Position numbers and translations under genes: made by a program. The notes under the pieces are model-generated. The model did no database searches, was not told where the DNA came from, and worked only from the letters and a program-made list of their open reading frames with translations. 64,000 bases of DNA from Schistocerca nitens (taxonomy: Eukaryota > Arthropoda > Insecta > Orthoptera > Acrididae), in assembly GCF_023898315.1 (NCBI RefSeq), contig NC_064615.1:736605450-736669449 (forward strand), in the 5' to 3' direction. This document shows positions 56,643 through 64,000 of the stretch, piece after piece; the first letter of the stretch is position 1; every line of letters starts with the position of its first letter.

Positions 56643-57238
56643 GAAAGGCTGTATCCCTGCTTACCACCAACGCCTAGCAGCCATTCTTTTCGGGGCCCTA
56701 CCTTACCGATTACTATATGCTGTCCTGGTACTTAGTTTTCAATACCGGATACCAACCTAACTAATTAAGTAGTATTTTTTATTGTTTTCAGCGTTTATTA
56801 ATTAATGACAGATTATAACTCTCTCATACAGCGGGGAACAACACACGCAGCGTGTTTTCTAAAATATTAATAATTTGAATTTAATTAAGTTGAACTGTTT
56901 GCACCTGTGGATAACTACTCGTTTATCATTGTAAATATATTGTATTATCGTCATTATAAAACATCTGCAGAAAAGTATCAGATCTCAGTGTGTTTGATTA
57001 GAATATGATTGCATTTTTTAGTTTGAACGTTAAATGTTAACCGCTGTGCTCTTATGGAAACGTAGGCCGGTTCATGACGTCATGAGCCATCCCTCCAGTG
57101 GCGCAGTACGCTATGATCTGGGAGTGCGCTGTTCACACGTAGATTATGTCACACGTCCAGTTACATATTATCTAGAATTGCGGGCAACCGCAGCCAAATG
57201 TCCGCATTTTTATATGAAGGTAACGAACTCTGTTATTT
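56643..57238. other. Stretch with nothing recognised
   Basis: No gene or repeat family seen. Confidence 0.45.
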
Positions 57239-58031
57239 GGCTGTAGAAAGTTTATTAAAACCACGACTGGTTTAACGCCAATTTAGGCGCAACCTCAGGT
57301 GATTTAAACAGGGATTAAATAGGAAGTATTTTGCAAGTCTTTTTTTTACGATTTTTCTTTTTACACAGGCTTAGTAGGTACTGTTACATGAAGTAGAATA
57401 AACTCGCACATTGGGTATTTACGTAATTGTGTCTACAACATTGCTTAACGCTTTTCTTGAAGCCTGTCCCCGTCCTCCACATCACTGACAAAATTAAAAT
57501 CAGTAAGAAGCATTTCTCAAATAGATAAAATGTTGTGCCCTTAAAACAAAATAAACTGAGTGTTTTGGCGGAGAGAGTGTAAAAGAAGCTCTTAAAAGCG
57601 TGCGAAATTGTACATGAGCACCAATAAAAAACACACCATAATATCAGGTGGAGGTGCTTATATACGATTTCGCACGCTTTGAATGGCTTATTTTACTGTA
57701 ACCGCACCTAATACTCGTCTTATTTTGTTTTAAGGACATCCAATTTTATCTATTTGACAAACGCTTCTAGTGCTTCTTAGTTTTATCGATGACGTAAAGG
57801 ACGGGGAGAGGCTTGAAGAAAAGCGTTAAAAATGTTGTAGACACGATTATGTAAGTACCTAATGTGAGGGTCTGCTCTACTCCATGTAGTAGTACCCACT
57901 AAGACAGTGCAAAAAGAAACCTTGCAAAAAAAATGGAAAAATATTTCCTTTGCAATCCCTCATTAGATCGCTTGAGGATGCGCCTATACTGGTGTGAAAC
58001 CGGTCGTGGTTTTAATAAACTTTCTACAGCC
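57239..58031. mobile_element. Near-complete fold-back element, 793 bases
   Basis: The ends GGCTGTAGAAAG and CTTTCTACAGCC are perfect complements, and pairing continues almost to the centre near 57636, with arms of about 390 bases and roughly 75 to 80 percent identity by eye. Landmarks: AAAACCACGAC at 57260 against GTCGTGGTTTT near 58000; GTGTCTACAACATT at 57429 against its complement near 57835; AGCGTGCGAAAT at 57596 against its complement near 57667. No clear TSD and no gene. Confidence 0.85.
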
Positions 58032-58560
58032 CTAGCGTTGTTTGTTGCCTTCCTATATAAAAGTCCAATTAAGCTGATGAACTGTGAGAGGTGGAGAAAA
58101 TGTTTATTATGTGGGCAGCATATGGACAGTAGGGTATATCATCGACTTTCATAATATATAATATAGAATACATGGCATTAGTGTTGTTATTGAAACCATA
58201 AGAAATTGTAAATAGTGTCTCTGAAAGGTATGCAACGTGCTAGAAATAACTCTGGCTAACAGTAATAAAACCTTCCGTGGACCCTAAACGTATTCCAGCC
58301 ACAAATTTCTTTGTAGGGGGGAACAGGTGAAACAGAAACACAGCCTAAGACTGGTGAATAGTGTGGATAATTGAACAGTTTACATTTCAGATATGTCTGT
58401 TTTCCACTGAAAAAGAATCTTTGTGACCAAGCTCACTGTTCTTACCAAAGGATTTCTTCTTTAGCAATCTGAGATTCCTTTCATTTATTTTTTAGTCCAA
58501 ATAAGGCGGAACGCTTGTATAATATTCGCCAGTTATGATTTAATACTCTACAAATTTACA
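58032..58560. other. Stretch with nothing recognised
   Basis: No gene or repeat family seen. Confidence 0.4.
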
Positions 58561-59045
58561 AGATGGTGGATTCCTAGAAACTAGTCGCCATGATTCTGAC
58601 AGGAGGGATTGACTTCGTCTTTGTATGTGAACGGCCTCCGGCTTTCCACCCACTACTTCGATCAATATTTTGTTTGCAACGTGAAATGATCGACCCATAT
58701 CTCATCAGCCGTTATAAGTAGGTGAACAAAATCAATTATTTGATGCTAAGCGGTAGAATAAACGCATTTTCCCATTTACGTTTCGTCAACAGTGAACAAA
58801 CGGAGCATCCATCTTCTAGAAAACTTTCTAACAGTTCTTCTTGTCAGTGTAAGGCATTCTTTCTCCTGATGCGCTCAAGGCGGCAGGTATCTGGTACAGC
58901 TTTACTTCATCTGACACCATGTGATGCTTTTCGTCACCATTCTGTGATTACACTATTACGGTCGCCTGTAATATCATCGTCTTTAAGACAAATACGTCTA
59001 CGCTTAAGTTCAGTAGGCATTTTCTACAACGTTGAAAATGAATGA
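58560..59045 (-). pseudogene. mariner-like transposase fragment
   Basis: The minus strand reads ADEIWVDHFTLQTK and VESRRPFTYKDEV near 58600-58710, corresponding to the first catalytic block (GDETWVHHF) of mariner transposases, preceded by more decayed N-terminal sequence. Stops are frequent. Confidence 0.5.
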
Positions 59046-59180
59046 GCTTTCTTACACCCCGTCAATAACTCTGGACCAATATTTTGGTTAGCTGTAAACT
59101 ATCCAAAACGAATAATTTAACGACGAAGTAGCATTAATTTTTTCCTTTTGATCCACACGTATACAATACGCCAAATTGTA

Positions 59181-60559
59181 CCGGACAGTTATAATTAAAC
59201 TTTTCCTATTTAACACGTTATAACACGGAAACTAATTACCGTAGGAGTACTAAACTTGGTAGCAATAAAGTCAAGGACATGGGGAAGAGAAATAATGCAG
59301 AATTCAATTGAAAAGCTTTCAATGTACTGCAACGTAACATCGTACCATTACATACCGGTACCATTATCGCTACAAAAGGGACTCAACATAGCGATCGACA
59401 GTGTCCAGAAAAGTCTGAAAGCGCAGGATTACATTCTACGTAGCAGAACGAAGCATGTCCGTAGATATGGTGGCTATTTATCTTGTTATGCTGCGCTTCG
59501 GATCAGTACATGTATGAATGTTCCCCTGGTAAACCCTGGCCTTCAGGAAGCCCCACAACCATAAACCACAGGTACTGAGATCAGGTGATCATGCTGGCCA
59601 AGCTTTTGGATACGATCGGCTGTTAATTCGATCGTTTCCAAATGTGTCTCCGAGAAGCAGATGAACTTCACGATCGATGTGCGGTGGGGCCCCCATCTTC
59701 ACGAAAACTATTGAGTTAAATGCGTCTCTCTCTTGTAGGACAGGTATCACATGCTGGCGAAGCATATCGCTGTAACACTGGCCAGTGACAACGCACGTCT
59801 TTGGTGCTCGAGCGCCAGCCGGTTCAAGAAATAATGAGCCAATGATGAACGTAGCCATGAAGCCACCGGTGACACGTTCCCCATAACCCGTCAGAGAAAA
59901 TGAGCTTCGCCTGTCAGTAGGATGGTCCAGGGACAGCCCTCGTCAACTTCAGTCCTTGCGAGAAAGTGAAGAGCGAAATCAACACGTCGTTGTACATCCT
60001 GTGGTGCAAGCTGCTATACGATATGGATCCTGTACAGATACCATTTGAGAATGGTTCGAAGCACCTTCTGTCCATACAGAACGCACACTGCCTGGCGGTC
60101 GAGAATTGCGCGCAGCGTTATCTGCCATTTCATCAACCAGCTAGGGTGCATCCGGTCGTCGGCTTCTTTCGGAGCGACACCCAGTTCTCCAGTCGATTCG
60201 AACTTCTTCATGATGCTCCGCACGGCAGGTGGAGGGAGAGGACCCTTCCGTAATCCTTTCATCCATCGATATTCTCGAAGTGCAGCTGCAGCATTACTGT
60301 TGTTTTGATAATAGACCTTCACTAACAGTGACCTGCTCCTTTTGTCCAAGTTCACGTTTACACTTCAACAAGCGCACTGCGACTGGTCAGCTGTGTGAGA
60401 CTATGAACTGATCGCGGGGCACCTAGTGGCCATAGTTGTAACTGGAAATCATGCACCCCTTACTCTGGACATTAATGCTACCAAGTTTGGTAATCATACG
60501 GTAATTAATTTCTGTGTTACGACGTGTTAAACAGGGAAAGTTTAACTATAACCACCCAA
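59181..60559 (-). mobile_element. mariner-superfamily element with TIRs of about 100 bases
   Basis: Inverted repeats of about 100 bases share GTTAAACTTT-type and AATTAATTACCGTA-type segments at both ends. TA flanks both ends (59179-59180 and 60560-60561). The 1379-bp length fits one transposase gene. The element at 10801 is a deletion derivative of the same family. Confidence 0.85.
59589..60355 (-). pseudogene. mariner-superfamily transposase, broken
   Basis: N-terminal part (60014-60355): SLLVKVYYQNNSNAAAALRE, GLRKGPLPPPAVRSIMKKFE and LGVAP, a helix-turn-helix region, then LRTILKWYLYRIHIV. DDD part (59589-59858): CVVTGQCYSDMLRQHVIPVL, KMGAPPHIDREV and LGDTFGNDRINSRSYPKAWP. The second catalytic block, normally QDGAPPH, reads KMGAPPH, so its aspartate is lost; the last block near 59570 is also altered. 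The region carrying the first aspartate is largely missing between the two parts. Similarity is to mariners with a PPRSPDLTP-type third block. Confidence 0.8.
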
Positions 60560-60670
60560 TACATCAGTGTAAACAAAACTGTACAAAGATCGAGTTGAAA
60601 TTTAACTTACATAACTGTAGCAAGTTCACCGACCAAATCACATTTCTGTGATATTAACGCCATCTCAAGA

Positions 60671-60915
60671 CGGCGCGAGATGGTCCAGTGGTTAGCAAAG
60701 TGGACTCGCATTCGCGAGGACGACGGTTCAAGTCCGCGCCCGGCCATCCATATTCAGGTTTTCCGTGATTTCTCTACATTGCTTCAGGCTAATGAGAGGA
60801 TGGTTCTTTTGAAAGAGTACTAACCATTTCCTTCCCCATCCTTTCGTAATCAGAGTCTGGGCGTAGGCTACATCTCTGACGACCTCGCTGTCGACGGGAC
60901 ATTAAACTTTAACCG
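60671..60915 (+). mobile_element. SINE, type D
   Basis: The tRNA-like head has an A box (TGGTCCAGTGGTTA) and the B box GGTTCAAGTCC, and is followed by a body with CAGGTTTTCCGTGATTTC and an end with GACCTCGCTGTCGACGGGAC. No certain TSD was found. Confidence 0.75.
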
Positions 60916-61235
60916 TCCTCCTTCCTTTCTTACCATCTCTTCCAGGCTCTGTACCACCCACGTTTCCTTGTCTTGGACTCTGCGAGCCTGCTATGCCCAC
61001 ACTCTTTCGATCGTGTTTCGATTGCTGCTTTCAGTTCGGTTTATTGTGCACTGCTCACGTCACAGGTAGCTACTAGGAACTAGCTTTTATATTTTAAATG
61101 ACCTATCATTACTATACCTTCGTTTACGCTTTAGAGCATTTGTTAACTGTATTTCTGATTCAGTCCGTTTGCATTATGAATTGGCCCTTTCTTAGAGTTG
61201 TTCTTGGGTGTACGCTGTGCCTGTGAATTTATCAT
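60916..61235. other. Stretch with nothing recognised
   Basis: No gene or repeat family seen. Confidence 0.4.
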
Positions 61236-61246
61236 TCTTTGACATG

Positions 61247-61448
61247 GTTCAAATGGCTCTGAGCACTATGGGACTCAACTGCTGTGGTCATAAGTCCCCT
61301 AGAACTTAGAACTACTTAAACCTAACTAACCTAAGGACAGCACACAACACCCAGCCATCACGAGGCAGAGAAAATCCCTGACCCCGCCGGGAATCGAACC
61401 CGGGAACCCGGGCGTGGGAAGCGAGAACGCTACCGCACGACCACGAGA
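61247..61448 (-). mobile_element. SINE, type B, minus strand
   Basis: Gly-like head and shared tail. The TSD TCTTTGACATG is at 61236-61246 and 61449-61459. It is nearly identical to the copy at 44261. Confidence 0.92.
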
Positions 61449-61459
61449 TCTTTGACATG

Positions 61460-61901
61460 CTACAGTCGATTAACTTTATTGTACTGCGTATGTGACGGAC
61501 ACTTATTTGTAGATATCTTTTGTAATTTAAGCTAATATTTCTCGTTGGACCAATGTTAGAACTATATATCTTTCTTAAAGTGCATTTTAATGTGTCCGAT
61601 TTAGATTTGGGCAGAGTTTCTAAGAGCATATTTGTGACATTGTATCACGCCATTGGAAACTGCTTCGGCGAGCGACATCTTGCAGTTACACCCCCTCAGC
61701 TCTGCAGTCGTAAGCACCGTACACAAGCGGTGACCCGGCGTTATGGGCCATGAATGTTTACCATTTTATCATGATTTTGCCCTATGTGACCATGCCATTT
61801 ACGGCTATATATTTTATTTGCTTACTCTGTTAAGTTCGTGAAAACAGTTATGTTTGTTAACTTCCCATACTATGTATATTAGGATGCTACTTGTAACGTT
61901 A
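61460..61901. other. Stretch with nothing recognised
   Basis: No gene or repeat family seen. Confidence 0.4.
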
Positions 61902-62147
61902 TACACTCCTGGAAATGGAAAAAAGAACACATTGACACCGGTGTGTCAGACCCACCATACTTGCTCTGGACACTGCGAGAGGGCTGTACAAGCAATGATC
62001 ACACGCACGGCACAGCGGACACACCAGGAACCGCGGTGTTGGCCGTCGAATGGCGCTAGCTGCGCAGCATTTGTGCACCGCCGCCGTCAGTGTCAGCCAG
62101 TTTGCCGTGGCATACGGAGCTCCATCGCAGTCTTTAACACTGGTAGC

Positions 62148-63376
62148 ATGCCGCGACAGCGTGGACGTGAACCGTATGTGCAGTTGACGGACTTTGAGCG
62201 AGGGCGTATAGTGGGCATGCGGGAGGCCGGGTGGACGTACCGCCGAATTGCTCAACACGTGGGGCGTGAGGTCTCCACAGTACATCGATGTTGTCGCCAG
62301 TGGTCGGCGGAAGGTGCACGTGCCCGTCGACCAGGGACCGGACCGCAGCGACGCACGGATGCACGCCAAGACCGTAGGATCCTACGCAGTGCCGTAGGGG
62401 ACCGCACCGCCACTTCCCAGCAAATTAGGGACACTGTTGCTCCTGGGGTATCGGCGAGGACCATTCGCAACCGTCTCCATGAAGCTGGGCGACGGTCCCG
62501 CACACCGTTAGGCCGTCTTCCGCTCACGCCCCAACATCGTGCAGCCCGCCTCCAGTGGTGTCGCGACAGGCGTGAATGGAGGGACGAATGGAGACGTGTC
62601 GTCTTCAGCGATGAGAGTCGCTTCTGCCTTGGTGCCAATGATGGTCGTATGCGTGTTTGGCGCCGTGCAGGTGAGCGCCACAATCAGGACTGCATACGAC
62701 CGAGGCACACAGGGCCAACACCCGGCATCATGGTGTGGGGAGCGATCTCCTACACTGGCCGTACACCACTGGTGATCGTCGAGGGGACACTGAATAGTGC
62801 ACGGTACATCCAAACCGTCATCGCCGGCCGAAGTGGCCGTGCGGTTAAAGGCGCTGCAGTCTGGAACCGCAAGACCGCTACGGTCGCAGGTTCGAATCCT
62901 GCCTCGGGCATGGATGTTTGTGATGTCCTTAGGTTAGTTAGGTTTAACTAGTTCTAAGTTCTAGGGGGACTAATAACCTCAGCAGTTGAGTCCCATAGTG
63001 CTCAGAGCCAACCATTTGAGCCGTCATCGAACCCATCGTTCTACCATTCCTAGACCGGCAAGGGAACTTGCTGTTCCAACAGGACAATGCACGTCCGCAT
63101 GTATCCCGTGCCACCCAACGTGCTCTAGAAGGTGTAAGTCAACTACCCTGGCCAGCAAGATCTCCGGATCTGTCCCCCATTGAGCATGTTTGGGACTGGA
63201 TGAAGCGTCGTCTCACGCGGTCTGCACGTCCAGCACGAACGCTGGTCCAACTGAGGCGCCAGGTGGAAATGGCATGGCAAGCCGTTCCACAGGACTACAT
63301 CCAGCATCTCTACGATCGTCTCCATGGGAGAATAGCAGCCTGCATTGCTGCGAAAGGTGGATATACACTGTACTAG
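62148..63376 (+). pseudogene. Tc1 transposase interrupted by a SINE, apparent DD32E
   Basis: Two blocks, 62148-62822 (225 codons) and 63029-63376 (115 codons and stop), lie in one frame on either side of the SINE and its TSD. The protein starts MPRQRGREPYVQLTDFERGR, has a helix-turn-helix region (YRRIAQHVGREVSTVH), a basic linker, then VVFSDESRFCLGANDGR (first D), GIMVWGAISYTGRTPL, LFQQDNARPHVSRAT (second D) and SPDLSPIEHVWDW (E). Between the second D and E I count 32 residues, two fewer than the usual 34. I see no other stop or frame shift, so the SINE is the only visible lesion. The open frame at 61854-62951 that reads into the SINE is not the native end. Confidence 0.92.
62824..63020 (+). 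mobile_element. SINE, type A, inside the Tc1 transposase
   Basis: Full-length copy with Ser/Leu-like head and shared tail. The TSD CCGTCATCG is at 62815-62823 and 63021-63029. Confidence 0.93.
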
Positions 63377-63533
63377 TGCCGACATTGTGCATGCTCTGTT
63401 GCCTGTGTCTATGTGCCTGTGGTTCTGTCAGTGTGATCATGTGATGTATCTGACCCCAGGAATGTGTCAATAAAATTTCCCCTTCCTGGGACAATGAATT
63501 CACGGTGTTCTTATTTCAATTTCCAGGAGTGTA

Positions 63534-64000
63534 GTTGATAGCCTGCTATATGATCATAATGATTAAAACCAGCAACTGAGTAAACGAACATTTGGGATCA
63601 GAGACTGTTGTGGTACTGACATAAAAGATTACATATGTTATCTGATGAATGTGCTGCAAGTTATCGTTTCCTGGCCACAAAGAGTGATAACATCGAAAAT
63701 TACAATACCAGAATAAAAATGACCTATATTAACGTTTACTAATTTAACTTAATCTTAGTAAGGGACTGAGGAGACTGCTTCTATGATGTTTTATCACTTA
63801 CTCCATGATACAAAACGCAAGGCAGCTAACACAGCTAAATTTGAGAGCAAATAAAAGACTGTTTATTGCGATGCCCCTTTCTCTTCCTTCGTAAGAACAT
63901 TGGGTTTATGCAGTGGTGACTCCATTCTCGAAAAAAGCTGGATTTAACGGATTTATTCCCGAGCTCTGGAATAAGCATCTCACTACTGTTAATAATGGTC
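63534..64000. other. Right edge, nothing recognised
   Basis: AT-rich sequence without a visible exon. The missing 3' exons of the esterase are not seen here. Confidence 0.45.

Larger units (their letters stand above)
61904..63531 (+). mobile_element. Tc1-like transposon, well preserved, carrying a SINE
   Basis: Inverted repeats begin CACTCCTGGAAATGGAAA on the left and CACTCCTGGAAATTGAAA on the right, with TA on both sides (61902-61903, 63532-63533). Without the SINE and one TSD the length is about 1.42 kb. The leader, gene and 3' part are all present. Confidence 0.93.

Noticed and set aside
62252-62683. 143-codon minus-strand frame, arginine-rich
   Set aside because: It is the antisense shadow of the Tc1 transposase at 62148-62822.
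61854-62951. 365-codon plus-strand frame taken as a complete protein
   Set aside because: It starts in the Tc1 leader and ends inside the SINE; the native start is the ATG at 62148.
52879-64000. Search for the remaining esterase exons (catalytic His region)
   Set aside because: I looked for splice-flanked frames with the HGDEL/HGAEL-like motif and the C-terminal helices and found none; the intron probably runs past the window.

Overview
The window looks like intron-rich, repeat-loaded nuclear DNA from a large-genome insect. The repeat families (tRNA-derived SINEs, Tc1/mariner and RTE elements typical of locusts) suggest an orthopteran, probably a grasshopper or locust; this is inference from remembered repeat families, not a database match. 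There are no prokaryotic features, no CRISPR array and no convincing free-standing RNA gene.

One host gene is supported: a secreted carboxylesterase (alpha/beta hydrolase, COesterase family) on the + strand. Seven exons lie at 7725-7793, 10282-10419, 26027-26146, 26978-27128, 27995-28180, 38353-38552 and 52713-52878. They join in phase into 343 codons carrying the signal peptide, the oxyanion-hole HGG, the nucleophile serine in GQSAGG and the likely catalytic glutamate. The C-terminal third, with the catalytic histidine, is not visible and should lie beyond the right edge. A TATA box sits 55 bases before the ATG. Intron 2 uses a GC donor.

Almost everything else is mobile DNA inside or around the introns. 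0-7.6 kb (5' flank): a CR1/Jockey-type LINE tail, a decayed Tc1 element and two SINEs. 7.8-26 kb (introns 1-2): SINEs, a mariner deletion derivative, a pogo/Tigger relic split by a full-length RTE LINE, a nearly intact Tc1 with one stop codon, a DD41D mariner inserted in an older Tc1, another Tc1 relic, and a fold-back element with a SINE in its loop. 28-38 kb (intron 5): a mariner relic, SINEs, diverged local duplications, a G-rich tract and a LINE RNase H relic. 38.5-52.7 kb (intron 6): a mariner-like relic, a long-inverted-repeat element with SINEs nested in it, and a broken Ty3/Gypsy-type LTR fossil. 52.9-64 kb (intron 7 or later): an RTE-type LINE split by an unclassified TTA-target transposon, a large fold-back, mariner relics, SINEs, and a Tc1 element whose only visible lesion is a SINE insertion.

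The nested insertions and target-site duplications (TSDs) give a relative chronology: the SINEs sharing one 3' tail are the last arrivals at several sites. I did not find a convincing new multi-gene system. The most novel-looking items are the unclassified TTA-target element, the three long fold-back or inverted-repeat elements, the SINE family that combines two different tRNA heads with one A-poor tail, and a Tc1 transposase with apparent DD32E spacing.
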